Positions 16,512 through 24,936 of a DNA stretch of 64,000 bases are shown one piece after another. Within the stretch, counting starts at the first letter, position 1, and every line of letters begins with the position of its first letter. The notes under the pieces are model-generated. The model was not told the DNA's origin and made no database searches. It was given only the letters and a program-made list of their open reading frames with translations. A program made the translations under genes and the position numbers. The DNA comes from Streptomyces sp. MspMP-M5 (GTDB lineage Bacteria; Actinomycetota; Actinomycetes; Streptomycetales; Streptomycetaceae), in assembly GCF_000373585.1 (NCBI RefSeq), contig NZ_KB891885.1, positions 62,001 to 126,000 on the forward strand. The letters are read 5' to 3'.

Positions 16512-17159
16512 ATGAGCGTTGAGCACGAGGAAAAGCGCAGGTTGCGGCGGGATCTCCGGGAGGTGAGGAGGGGGTTGCCGGCCGAGGTCGTGGCGGCCCG
16601 GGGGAGGGCGCTGGCCGGCCGGGTGCGGGAGCTGGACGAGCTGCGGACGGCTCCCGTGACGGGCGCCGGGGGCACCGGGGGCACCGGGAACGTCGAGGTC
16701 ACCGCGCCGACCGTGGCCGCGTACGTCTCGATCGGCGGCGAACCGGACACCCATGCCCTGATCGACGCGCTACGGGCGGCCGGGGTGCGGGTGCTGCTGC
16801 CGGTGCTGCTGCCGGACAACGACCTGGACTGGGCGGTATACGAAGGCCCCGAGCACCTGGTCCCGGCGAGCTGGGGGCTGCGGGAGCCGGACGGGCCGCG
16901 GCTGACGCCGGAGGCCGTCGTAGAGGCGGACGTGGTGCTGCTGCCGGGGCTGGCGGTGGACCGGACAGGGCTGCGGCTGGGCCGCGGCGGCGGCTCGTAC
17001 GACCGGGTGCTGGCCCGGCTGGAGCGGTCCGGGCGGCCCACGTCGCTGGTGGTGCTGCTCTACGACGACGAGGTGCTGGAGCGGGTGCCGGCCGAGCCGC
17101 ACGACCGCCGGGTGCATGCCGCGGTGACGCCGTCGGGGGTGCACCGCTTCCGGCGCTGA
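16512..17159 (+). CDS. 5-formyltetrahydrofolate cyclo-ligase
   Basis: About 215 residues. It converts 5-formyl-THF to 5,10-methenyl-THF with ATP, returning the storage folate to the active pool. Visible family features: the Arg/Lys-rich first helix (EEKRRLRRDLREVRR), YVSIGGEPDTHALIDAL, DVVLLPGLAVDRTGLRLGRG followed by GGSYDRVL (the ATP/folate loop GRGGGYYD variant), and a C-terminal EPHDRRVHAAVTPSG. ATG 16512 has GCGAGG six bases upstream; ATG 16488 is an in-frame alternative. A small Gly/Thr-rich insertion (GAGGTGGTGN) sits near residue 50. It diverges from galU. Confidence 0.9.
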   Translation: MSVEHEEKRRLRRDLREVRRGLPAEVVAARGRALAGRVRELDELRTAPVTGAGGTGGTGNVEVTAPTVAAYVSIGGEPDTHALIDALRAAGVRVLLPVLLPDNDLDWAVYEGPEHLVPASWGLREPDGPRLTPEAVVEADVVLLPGLAVDRTGLRLGRGGGSYDRVLARLERSGRPTSLVVLLYDDEVLERVPAEPHDRRVHAAVTPSGVHRFRR

Positions 17160-17225
17160 CGCCTCCACCGTGATCCGTTGTGATCCGCCGTGATCCCGCC
17201 CTGATCCGCCGCAGATTGGCCGGAT

Positions 17226-17239
17226 GTTTCACGTGAAAC
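17226..17239. other. parS site (ParB-binding palindrome)
   Basis: GTTTCACGTGAAAC, a perfect 14-bp palindrome, is identical to the Streptomyces parS consensus bound by ParB for chromosome segregation. It lies in the gap between the convergent folate and acylase genes, where binding would not hinder promoters. It is the only copy noticed in this window. Confidence 0.85.
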
Positions 17240-17240
17240 G

Positions 17241-17278
17241 GCGTCGGGCGGGCCGGTGGAGTCCGGCCCGCCCGACGC
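17241..17278. terminator. Strong bidirectional hairpin between convergent genes
   Basis: A 16-bp perfect stem (17241-17256 with 17263-17278) with a six-base loop lies between the ends of the folate gene (17159) and the acylase gene (17298). No U-tract follows, but its strength and place suggest a terminator for both. Confidence 0.7.
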
Positions 17279-17297
17279 GGTGAGGTGTCCGCCGCCG

Positions 17298-20045
17298 TCA
17301 CGGCGACAGGGTCAGGGTGTCCTTCCCGGCCTTCTTCACGGCCTCCTCGCTGAACGCCCAGGGCAGCAGTTCGCCCTTGGCCCACTTGTCGGTCTGGTCG
17401 TAGTAGTGGGCGTGGTAGGCGTGCCCGGAGGCGCCGGTGAGGTTGATCCAGCGGGACTTGTCGAGGTCGGCGAGGTTGACCACCATCCGCATGGACGGGA
17501 CCCAGGTGACCTTGTAGCCGCCGGAGGCGTTCCAGCCGGTGGCGTCGACGGCGGCCTCACCGCCGCCGAGGTTCCACGGCCCGCGGTTGAGCAGGTCCTG
17601 GAGGAAGCCCGGCCCGTCCTTGCCGAGGGTCTGGTTCGTGAGGTCCATCTGGTGCAGACGGCCCCAGGTCCAGTTGTCGATGTTCTTGCCGAGCTTGGAG
17701 GTCAGCTCGTAGCGGGCGTCCTTCATGGCCTGGGCGAGGAGCTCGTCGCGGTTCTTCAGGCCGGGGTGGCCGGGCCGGTCCTCGGTCTGCCACCAGGCGT
17801 TCTTGGGGTCGTCGAGGATGTTCCGGACGACCTCGTACCAGCGGTCGCCGCCGTCGGGCTGGGCGGTGTCGCCGGCCCGCTCGCCGCACTCGCGAACCAG
17901 CTTGTTCTGGGCGTCGGCCGGGCCGGTGTCGCCGGCCGGGCGGACGTAGAGGCACTGGCCCTGGACGCGCAGCTCCTTGGGCATCTTGTTGCCGAAGGCG
18001 AGCTTGAGGGTGTTGCGCCAGACGGCGTTGAAGTAGGCGGCCGCGGCGGAGTCGGGCTCCTGGGTGAAGTCCCAGCCGTTGAGCAGCTGCTGGGCGTCGC
18101 GGACGTACTTGTCCTTGATGTCGATCTTCGTCAGGTAGGGCGTGAGCAGCCGGGCGATCTCACTGCTGTTGTCCTTCTGGAAGGTCTGCATGTCGTCGGT
18201 GGAGACCTTGCCGCCGTCCTTGATCTTGGACTCGATCAGGTCGTTGATCCGCTGGCTGCGGGCGCCGTAGCCCCAGTCCTTGGTGATCATGTACGGGTAC
18301 TTCTCGTCGACGACGGCCTGGTTGGCGGTGACGATGAAGCCGCGCTTGGGGTTGTACTCGTACGGCAGCGCGCTCTGCGGGATGGCGCCCTTCCACTGGT
18401 AGGCGGGGTCCCAGCCGGGCGCCGGGTAGGTGCCGTCGCCCTTGCCGCGGACCGGGATGGTGCCGGGGGCCTGGTAGCCGATGTTGCCCTTGGTGTCGGC
18501 GTAGATGAGGTTCTGCGAAGGGACCTCGAAGTCGGCCGCGGCCTTGCGGAAGCCGGTCCAGTCCTTGGCGCGGTTGAGCTCGAAGACGGCGTCCATGGAC
18601 TTGCCGGGGGTCAGCGCGGTCCAGCGCAGGGAGACGGCGTAGCCGTCGCCGCGGTCGGGCGAGCCGTTGACGACGGGGGCGTCCTTGCCGACGTTGGTCA
18701 GTTCGTCGTCGCGGTCGGAGACGATCGGGCCGTTGTTGGTGGACCGGACGGTGATCTTGCGGCTCTCGCCGCCGGCGACCTTGATGGTCTCCTGGCGGGT
18801 GGCGAAGGGGCGCTGCCGGCCGTCGTAGAGGTAGCCGTCGGCGTTGATCTTCTCCAGGTAGAGGTCGGTGACGTCGGCGCCCAGGTTGGTCATGCCCCAG
18901 GAGATGTTCTGGTTGTGGCCGATGACGACGCCGGGCATCCCGGAGAAGGTGAAGCCGGCCACGTCGTAGTTGCACTTGGGGCCGGTGGTGCGGCAGTGCA
19001 GGCCCATCTGGTACCAGAGCGAGGGCATCTGCGGTGCCAGGTGCGGGTCGTTGGCGAGCAGCGGCTTGCCGGTGGTGGTGTGCTCACCGGAGACGACCCA
19101 GGAATTGGAGCCGATGCCGTTGCCGTTGGGGCCGAGCAGCGCCGGGACCTGTTCGAGCGTGGTGGACAGCGAGGAGAGCTGCTTCTGGAGGCCGCCGGCG
19201 GCGCCGCGCGCGGTGCGGTTGCCGGTGCCGGCGCCCGTACCGGTGCCCGTGCCCGTACCGGTGGTGCCGCCGCCCTTGGGGTCGAACTCCTTGGTGGCCG
19301 GGTCGACGCTGCCCCCGTCGACGATCGGCCGGTTCCGCTGGGACGGGTACTGCGGGTAGAGCTGGGCGATCTGCTGCGGGGTGAACCGGCTGGTCATCAG
19401 GGCCCGGTCGATCTCGTCCTTCATGTTGCCGCGCAGGTCCCAGGCCATCGCCTTGAGCCAGGCGACCGAGTCGACCGGGGTCCAGGGCTCGGGCTTGTAG
19501 TCGTTGGTGAAGCCGAGCGCGGCGTACTCCAGGGAGAGCGCGGAACCCTGGTGGTCCTTGAGGTAGGCATTGACACCGGCGGAGTACGCCTGGAGGTACT
19601 TCTTCGTGGCCGGCGAGAGCTTGGTGTCGTATTCCTTCTGCGCGACCTCGTGCCATCCGAGGGTGCGCAGGAACTCGTCGGTCTTGATCTGGCCCTTGCC
19701 GAACATCTCGGAGAGCCGGCCGGCCGTCATGTGGCGGCGGACGTCCATCTCCCAGAAGCGGTCCTGGGCCTGGACGTAGCCCTGGGCGCGGAAGAGGTCC
19801 TCGTCGGTGTCGGCGTAGATCTGCGGGATGCCGTTGCCGTCACGGACGACGTCCACCGGGTCGGTCAGGCCCGGGAGTTTGAGCGATCCCGTGGTCTCCG
19901 GGAAGGAGGCGCGGACGGTGCTGACGCCCCAGTACGCGCCGAAGCCGATGCCCGCCACGAGCAGCAGCACGACCGTGAGCGCGACGAGGCGGCCGCGCCG
20001 CCCTTTCTTCTTTTTGGGGGCAGGACCGGTCTTGTTGGCGGGCAT
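17298..20045 (-). CDS. Penicillin acylase-family (Ntn) amidohydrolase
   Basis: 915 residues. Such enzymes cleave amide bonds of acylated compounds (penicillins, acyl-homoserine lactones, lipopeptides) outside the membrane. ATG 20045 follows GAAGGA at five bases. A lysine-rich start and a membrane/signal segment (20-40) give export. The alpha part holds DPVDVVRDGNGIPQIYADT and AQGYVQAQDRFWEMD. A Gly-Thr repeat spacer (about 258-275) precedes the autocleavage site: G312/S313-N-S-W, with S313 the expected N-terminal nucleophile of the beta chain. Beta features include PLLANDPHL and the N/H-rich oxyanion region. The precursor is thus expected to self-process into two chains. It is transcribed alone, divergent from the antiporter gene. 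The natural substrate is unknown. Confidence 0.92.
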   Translation of the reverse strand: MPANKTGPAPKKKKGRRGRLVALTVVLLLVAGIGFGAYWGVSTVRASFPETTGSLKLPGLTDPVDVVRDGNGIPQIYADTDEDLFRAQGYVQAQDRFWEMDVRRHMTAGRLSEMFGKGQIKTDEFLRTLGWHEVAQKEYDTKLSPATKKYLQAYSAGVNAYLKDHQGSALSLEYAALGFTNDYKPEPWTPVDSVAWLKAMAWDLRGNMKDEIDRALMTSRFTPQQIAQLYPQYPSQRNRPIVDGGSVDPATKEFDPKGGGTTGTGTGTGTGAGTGNRTARGAAGGLQKQLSSLSTTLEQVPALLGPNGNGIGSNSWVVSGEHTTTGKPLLANDPHLAPQMPSLWYQMGLHCRTTGPKCNYDVAGFTFSGMPGVVIGHNQNISWGMTNLGADVTDLYLEKINADGYLYDGRQRPFATRQETIKVAGGESRKITVRSTNNGPIVSDRDDELTNVGKDAPVVNGSPDRGDGYAVSLRWTALTPGKSMDAVFELNRAKDWTGFRKAAADFEVPSQNLIYADTKGNIGYQAPGTIPVRGKGDGTYPAPGWDPAYQWKGAIPQSALPYEYNPKRGFIVTANQAVVDEKYPYMITKDWGYGARSQRINDLIESKIKDGGKVSTDDMQTFQKDNSSEIARLLTPYLTKIDIKDKYVRDAQQLLNGWDFTQEPDSAAAAYFNAVWRNTLKLAFGNKMPKELRVQGQCLYVRPAGDTGPADAQNKLVRECGERAGDTAQPDGGDRWYEVVRNILDDPKNAWWQTEDRPGHPGLKNRDELLAQAMKDARYELTSKLGKNIDNWTWGRLHQMDLTNQTLGKDGPGFLQDLLNRGPWNLGGGEAAVDATGWNASGGYKVTWVPSMRMVVNLADLDKSRWINLTGASGHAYHAHYYDQTDKWAKGELLPWAFSEEAVKKAGKDTLTLSP

Positions 20046-20232
20046 CTCTGTCCTTCGAGGGGCAGGGTGGGAGTGCTGGAGCAACCATAGGCGCACCGGT
20101 TTGGCGACCCCTACGCGGAGTCACCGGCGGGCACATCAAACTTTCAAGCAATGGTAAATTGTTAGGGTCAGTAACTAGATACGGTAAGGACAACCGGCTC
20201 ATCCCCACCAAGGCGCGAGGAAGGATCAGCTC

Positions 20233-21768
20233 CTGACTGTCGAACACCTCAACGAACTCCTGCTGATCTGCTCGCTCGTACTGCTGGTCGCAGTCGCCGC
20301 GGTACGGCTCTCCTCGCGCAGCGGGCTCCCCAGCCTGCTCATCTACCTGGGGATAGGCATCGCGATAGGGCAGGACGGCATCGGCGGCGTCGTCTTCGAC
20401 AACGCCGAACTGACCCAACTCCTCGGCTACGCCGCCCTGGTGGTGATCCTCGCCGAGGGCGGCCTCGGCACCAAGTGGAAAGAGATCAAACCAGCCCTGC
20501 CGCGGGCCGCGGTGCTCTCGACGGTCGGCGTCGCGGTGAGCGTGGGGGTCACCGCGGCCGGCGCGCACTACCTCGCCGGACTCGGCTGGAAGCAGGCGCT
20601 GCTGATCGGCGCGGTGGTGTCGTCCACGGACGCCGCGGCCGTGTTCTCCGTACTGCGCAGCGTCCCGTTGCCGGCCCGTCTGACGGGCGTTCTGGAGGCC
20701 GAATCCGGCTTCAACGACGCCCCGGTGGTCATCCTCGTCGTGGCCTTCTCCACCGCCGGCCCGGTGGAGCACTGGTACGTCCTGCTCGGCGAGATAGCGC
20801 TGGAGCTGGCGATCGGCGCCGCCGTCGGCCTGGCCATCGGCTGGCTAGGCGCGTACGGCATGCGGCACGTGGCACTGCCCGCCTCCGGCCTCTACCCGAT
20901 CGCGGTGATGGCCATCGCGGTCTCCGCGTACGCGGCCGGCGCGCTGGCGCACGGCTCCGGCTTCCTCGCCGTCTATCTGGCCGCGGTCGTCCTGGGCAAC
21001 GCCAAGCTGCCGCACGCCCCGGCCACCCGCGGGTTCGCCGAAGGGGTCGGCTGGATCGGCCAGATCGGCATGTTCGTCCTGCTGGGCCTGCTGGTCACCC
21101 CGCACAACCTGCTCGACGACATCATGCCCGCGCTGCTCATCGGCATGATCCTCACGCTGGTCGCCCGCCCGCTGTCCGTCTTCGCCTCCCTGCTGCCCTT
21201 CCGGGTGCCCTGGCAGGAGAAGACCCTGCTGTCCTGGGCCGGACTGCGCGGCGCGGTACCGATCGTGCTGGCCACCATCCCGATGGTGAGCGACGTCCCC
21301 GGCAGCGAGACGGTCTTCAACATCGTCTTCGTTCTCGTCGTGGTCTACACCCTCATCCAGGGACCGACGCTGCCCTGGCTGGCCCGCCGGCTGCGGCTGG
21401 GCGAGGGCGAGGAGGCCGCCGACCTCGGCATCGAGTCGGCGCCGCTGGAGCGGCTGCGCGGGCACCTGCTGTCCACGTCCATAGGCCCCACCTCCCTGAT
21501 GCACGGCGTGGAGGTCGGCGAGCTGCGGATGCCGGCGGGCGCCGCGGTCACCCTCGTCGTCCGGGACGGCACCAGCTTCGTGCCCTCCCCGACGACCGTG
21601 CTGCGGCGCGGCGACGAGCTGCTGGTGGTCGCCACCGACCCGGTGCGGGACGCGGCAGAGCGGCGACTCCAGGCCGTGTCCCAGGGCGGCAAGCTGGCCG
21701 GCTGGCTCGGCACCGGCGCGCCACCGCGGACCGAGGAGCGGCACGTCCGCCGACGCGAGGCCGGGTGA
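20233..21768 (+). CDS. K+/H+ antiporter, CPA1 type with TrkA-C domain; apparent CTG start
   Basis: About 511 residues. A CPA1 (CvrA/NhaP2-like) domain of some 12 membrane segments (to about residue 390) exchanges K+ or Na+ for H+. Family signatures include AALVVILAEGGLGT, SSTDAAAVFSVL and ESGFNDAPVVILV. A cytosolic TrkA-C ligand domain follows (about 420-490, VEVGELRMPAGAAVTLVVRDG). The conserved N-terminus (TVEHLNELLLICSLVLLV) lies upstream of any ATG, GTG or TTG. CTG at 20233 sits seven bases after a perfect GAGGAAGGA, so CTG is the probable start. GTG 20440 would delete two conserved helices. It is divergent from the acylase gene. Confidence 0.88.
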   Translation: MTVEHLNELLLICSLVLLVAVAAVRLSSRSGLPSLLIYLGIGIAIGQDGIGGVVFDNAELTQLLGYAALVVILAEGGLGTKWKEIKPALPRAAVLSTVGVAVSVGVTAAGAHYLAGLGWKQALLIGAVVSSTDAAAVFSVLRSVPLPARLTGVLEAESGFNDAPVVILVVAFSTAGPVEHWYVLLGEIALELAIGAAVGLAIGWLGAYGMRHVALPASGLYPIAVMAIAVSAYAAGALAHGSGFLAVYLAAVVLGNAKLPHAPATRGFAEGVGWIGQIGMFVLLGLLVTPHNLLDDIMPALLIGMILTLVARPLSVFASLLPFRVPWQEKTLLSWAGLRGAVPIVLATIPMVSDVPGSETVFNIVFVLVVVYTLIQGPTLPWLARRLRLGEGEEAADLGIESAPLERLRGHLLSTSIGPTSLMHGVEVGELRMPAGAAVTLVVRDGTSFVPSPTTVLRRGDELLVVATDPVRDAAERRLQAVSQGGKLAGWLGTGAPPRTEERHVRRREAG

Positions 21769-22139
21769 GCCGGGGCCCGACCCGACCCCCTCTCCCCCGG
21801 GCCCCCGAGTACGGCCGACTTGCCCGGCCAGGCTCCGAATGTGCGCTATCTCTCCACGGATACCAAGGAAAACGGCCGTGAAGCCCTGGTCTATCCCAGG
21901 ACTTCACGGCCATGGACCTGTACAATCGAAAAGGAATTTTGTACGGATCACGAACCAACTCTGCCTGACGCAGAGCTGGCGCGACCGCTCGGCGGCCGCG
22001 GTCCCCTGCCACACGCAGCCACCCTCCATGGTGCGGACCACGCGGTATCACTCGGTCCTGCGCGAGAGGACAGCTCTCGGCGCGCACCCGTGACGACCTC
22101 GCGGGGCGGCGCGCTACCAGGCGGCAGAAAGGCCCGGCC
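21769..22139. other. Leader with two hairpins before the MFS gene
   Basis: 371 bases without a gene. A 16-bp stem with one mismatch (21874-21889 with 21896-21911, loop TCTATC) could end the antiporter transcript, although no U-tract follows. Nine bases later GTACAA (21920-21925) and TTGTAC (21939-21944) form a second dyad around an AT-rich centre. The region may be a terminator plus an operator for the exporter downstream. Confidence 0.45.
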
Positions 22140-23444
22140 GTGGCATCCGCGGTCAAGGACTCCCGTCCCGGATACGGACAACTGTTGCGCACGCCCGGTG
22201 CGTGGACCTTCTTGCTGCCCGGGTTCCTGGCCCGGCAGCCGTTCGCGATGCTGACCATCGGCATCGTCCTGCTCGTCCAGTCCACCACCGGCTCCTACGG
22301 CAGCGCCGGCACGGTCTCCGCCGCCACCGGTGTCGCGATGGCGCTCTTCGCCCCGCAGAGCGGCAAGCTCGCCGACCGCTTCGGCCAGCGCGCGGTACTG
22401 ATCCCCGGCGTCCTGGTGCACGTCGCCGGTGTCTCGACGCTCATCGCCCTGGCCCTGGCCCACGCCCCCCTGTGGGCGCTGATCGCCGTCGCCGTCCCCA
22501 CGGGCGCCTCGACACCGCAGGTCGGCCCGATGGTGCGGGCCCGCTGGGCGGCGAAGCTGGGCGGCAGCCCGCTGATGCCCACCGCCGCCGCCTTCGAGTC
22601 GGTGACCGACGAGTTCACCTTCGTCGTCGGCCCGGTGCTGGCGACCGCGCTGTGCACCGGCGTCCATCCGGCGGCCGGCCTGGTCGCCGAGGCCGCGCTG
22701 ACGCTGGCCGGCGGCCTGCTGTTCGCCTCCCAGCGGCGCACCCAGCCGCCGGTCCACCACGGGCGCGGCGACGACCGGCCGCGCGTCTCCGCGCTGTCCG
22801 TCCCCGGTGTGCGCGTCCTGATCGTGGCCTTCCTGGGCATCGGCTCCGTCTTCGGCGGCATGCAGGTCTCGCTGACCGCGCTCACCGAGCACATCGGCCA
22901 GCCCGGCATCAACGGCGTCCTCTACGGGATCTTCGCCTGCGGCAACATGCTCGCCGGCGTCGCCTGCGGCGCGATCGCCTGGAAGGTCGGCCCGCGCCGC
23001 CGCCTGCTGGTCGCCTACGGGCTGCTGGCGCTGGCCACCACCCCACTGTGGACGATCACCGCGGTGCCGCTGCTGGGCGCCGTCGGCCTGGTCGTCGGCC
23101 TGTGCATCGCCCCGGCCCTGATCACCGGCTACACCCTCGTGGAGTCCCTGGTCCCGGCCGGCGCCCGGACCGAGGCGTTCACCTGGCTGACCGGCGCGGT
23201 CGCGCTGGGCCAGGCGGCCGCGGCCACCTCCGCCGGCCAGCTGGCGGACCGCTTCGGTCCGAGCTCCGGCTTCCTGGTGCCGCTGGCCGGCACGGCGCTG
23301 GCCCTGGTGGTGCTGCTGTCCCTGCGGGCCCACCTGGCGCCCCGGTCGTCGAAGGTCGTCGCCGGGTCGGCGGCCACCGCCGGCACCGATGCCCCTGCGG
23401 ACACCGCCGACGACGAGCGGGAACGCGAGCTGAGCCGGGCCTGA
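22140..23444 (+). CDS. MFS transporter
   Basis: 434 residues with about 12 hydrophobic segments, starting at GTG 22140. The MFS loop-2/3 motif appears as GKLADRFGQRAVLIPG, and a related copy in the second half as GQLADRFGPSSGFLVPL, showing the internal duplication of the superfamily. The C-terminal 35 residues are hydrophilic and acidic. It probably exports a small molecule using the proton gradient; the substrate is unknown. It stands alone after a hairpin-rich leader and 148 bases before the FmdB gene. Confidence 0.85.
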   Translation: MASAVKDSRPGYGQLLRTPGAWTFLLPGFLARQPFAMLTIGIVLLVQSTTGSYGSAGTVSAATGVAMALFAPQSGKLADRFGQRAVLIPGVLVHVAGVSTLIALALAHAPLWALIAVAVPTGASTPQVGPMVRARWAAKLGGSPLMPTAAAFESVTDEFTFVVGPVLATALCTGVHPAAGLVAEAALTLAGGLLFASQRRTQPPVHHGRGDDRPRVSALSVPGVRVLIVAFLGIGSVFGGMQVSLTALTEHIGQPGINGVLYGIFACGNMLAGVACGAIAWKVGPRRRLLVAYGLLALATTPLWTITAVPLLGAVGLVVGLCIAPALITGYTLVESLVPAGARTEAFTWLTGAVALGQAAAATSAGQLADRFGPSSGFLVPLAGTALALVVLLSLRAHLAPRSSKVVAGSAATAGTDAPADTADDERERELSRA

Positions 23445-23554
23445 CCGGGCCGCGCAGCGGGCCCTGCGCCGGGCGGGCGGCCGGGCGTGGGGTCGGTCAC
23501 CGTAGGGCGTTCACGGTGGACGGGCGCGCCGGAATACTGCAATATGGAGCGTCG

Positions 23555-23581
23555 TTAGCACTCAATGAGTGAGAGTGCCAG
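23555..23581 (+). promoter_or_regulatory. CIRCE element (HrcA operator)
   Basis: TTAGCACTC (23555-23563), nine bases, then GAGTGCCAG (23573-23581). The CIRCE consensus is TTAGCACTC-N9-GAGTGCTAA: the left arm is perfect and seven of nine positions match on the right. It ends just before the AGGAGG of the FmdB gene, the usual position for HrcA repression. This predicts heat-shock control of that gene. Confidence 0.85.
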
Positions 23582-23592
23582 GAGGAAGTCAA

Positions 23593-23940
23593 GTGCCGAC
23601 CTACCAGTACCAGTGCACCGCGTGCGGCGAGGGCCTTGAGGCCGTGCAGAAGTTCACCGACGACGCGCTCACCGAGTGCCCCAGCTGCAACGGACGCCTC
23701 AAGAAGGTGTTCTCGGCGGTCGGCATCGTCTTCAAGGGCTCCGGCTTCTACCGCAACGACAGCCGCGGCTCGTCGTCCAGCAGCAGCCCGGCCGGCAGCT
23801 CCTCCTCGTCGAGCAGCTCGAACTCGTCGTCGTCCTCGACGACCTCGTCGGACTCCTCGTCGTCGTCCTCGGCTTCGTCCTCGTCCTCGTCTTCGGGCAG
23901 CAAGTCCACGGCCCCCGCGGGCGCCGGCTCCGCCGCCTGA
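23593..23940 (+). CDS. FmdB-family zinc-ribbon protein with serine-rich tail
   Basis: 115 residues. Residues 1-45 are a zinc ribbon: PTYQYQCTACGEGLEAVQKF, then TECPSCNGRLKKVFSAVGIVFKG (split here), with C8/C11 and C29/C32 as metal ligands. A short GFYRND link leads to an extraordinary tail from about residue 58 to 104 that is nearly all serine, ending in KSTAPAGAGSAA. GTG 23593 has AGGAGG seven bases upstream. The biochemical role of FmdB proteins is unsettled; zinc-dependent regulation or protein quality control are possibilities. The CIRCE operator directly upstream links it to heat shock. The poly-Ser DNA (TCG/TCC/AGC mix) is repetitive, so tail length may vary between strains. Confidence 0.9.
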   Translation: MPTYQYQCTACGEGLEAVQKFTDDALTECPSCNGRLKKVFSAVGIVFKGSGFYRNDSRGSSSSSSPAGSSSSSSSSNSSSSSTTSSDSSSSSSASSSSSSSGSKSTAPAGAGSAA

Positions 23941-23989
23941 CCCGCGGCAGCGCTCCGGCTCCGCCCACCGACGCCGGCAAACGGACCTC

Positions 23990-24029
23990 CGGGCCCCGCC
24001 ACTCCCCCAACGGGGAGCGGCGGGGCCCG
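23990..24029 (+). terminator. Hairpin terminator after the FmdB gene
   Basis: CGGGCCCCGCC (23990-24000) pairs with 24019-24029, and an inner CTCCCC/GGGGAG continues the stem after one mismatch, leaving a small loop. It is very stable but lacks a U-tract. Confidence 0.65.
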
Positions 24030-24102
24030 TCGCGTCCCCGGGTCCACCGCCCGTTCCGCCACCGGCCTACGGGCCACCGCCGTGCCCCGATAGTGTGACC
24101 GC

Positions 24103-24936
24103 ATGGCTGACGCGGAGATTGGCGTTATCGGCGGGTCCGGGTTCTACTCCTTCCTGGACGACGTGACCGAGGTCACTGTGGACACCCCCTACGGGCACCC
24201 CAGCGACTCGCTCTTCCTCGGCGAGATCGCCGGCCGCTCGGTCGCGTTCCTGCCCCGGCACGGCCGCGGCCACCACCTCCCGCCGCACCGCATCAACTAC
24301 CGCGCCAACCTCTGGGCGCTGCGGTCCCTCGGCGTCCGCCAGGTCCTCGGCCCGTGCGCGGTCGGCGGTCTGCGGCCCGAATACGGCCCCGGCACGCTGC
24401 TCGTCCCCGACCAGCTCGTGGACCGCACCAAGGCCCGCGTCCAGACGTACTTCGACGGCGAGCCGCTCCCGGACGGCAGCGTGCCCAACGTCGTCCACCT
24501 CACCTTCGCCGACCCGTACTGCCCCGCCGGCCGCCGGGCCGCCCTCGGTGCCGCGCGCGGCCGCGACTGGGAGCCGGTCGACGGCGGCACCCTCGTGGTG
24601 ATCGAGGGCCCGCGCTTCTCCACCCGCGCCGAGTCGCGCTGGCACGCCGCCCAGGGCTGGTCGGTGGTGGGCATGACCGGCCACCCCGAAGCCGTCCTGG
24701 CCCGCGAACTGAGCCTGTGCTACACCTCGCTGACGCTGGTCACGGACCTGGACGCGGGCGCCGAGGCCGGCGAGGGCGTCTCCCACGAGGAGGTCCTCAA
24801 GGTCTTCGGCGAGAACATCGGCCGGCTGCGCGAGGTGCTCTTCGACACCGTCGCCGCACTGCCCGCCACCGCCGACCGCGCCTGCCCGTGCACGGACGCG
24901 CACCAGGGGTGGGATCTGGGGATCGAGCTGCCGTAG
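24103..24936 (+). CDS. mtnP: S-methyl-5'-thioadenosine (or thioinosine) phosphorylase
   Basis: 277 residues of the PNP/MTAP family. It splits methylthioadenosine with phosphate in the methionine salvage pathway. Motifs: GVIGGSGFYSFL (phosphate loop), PRHGRGHHLPPHRINYRAN, VDRTK, and the substrate region PRFSTRAESR followed by GMTGHPEAVLARE and YTSLTLVTDLDAG. The Met-Thr-Gly-His variant of the MTAP base-binding loop is close to MTIP-type enzymes, so methylthioinosine is an alternative substrate. The start at ATG 24103 is clear. It is transcribed alone. Confidence 0.93.
   Translation: MADAEIGVIGGSGFYSFLDDVTEVTVDTPYGHPSDSLFLGEIAGRSVAFLPRHGRGHHLPPHRINYRANLWALRSLGVRQVLGPCAVGGLRPEYGPGTLLVPDQLVDRTKARVQTYFDGEPLPDGSVPNVVHLTFADPYCPAGRRAALGAARGRDWEPVDGGTLVVIEGPRFSTRAESRWHAAQGWSVVGMTGHPEAVLARELSLCYTSLTLVTDLDAGAEAGEGVSHEEVLKVFGENIGRLREVLFDTVAALPATADRACPCTDAHQGWDLGIELP

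Noticed and set aside
17256..20090. A 944-codon open frame on the plus strand opposite the acylase gene
   Set aside because: It is the antisense of a gene with complete family motifs; its Val/Gly/Leu/Asp-rich translation has no domain and follows from GC-biased third positions.
20097..20232. A potassium- or c-di-AMP-type riboswitch before the antiporter
   Set aside because: The gap is short and shared with a divergent gene; no conserved riboswitch core or strong fold was recognised.
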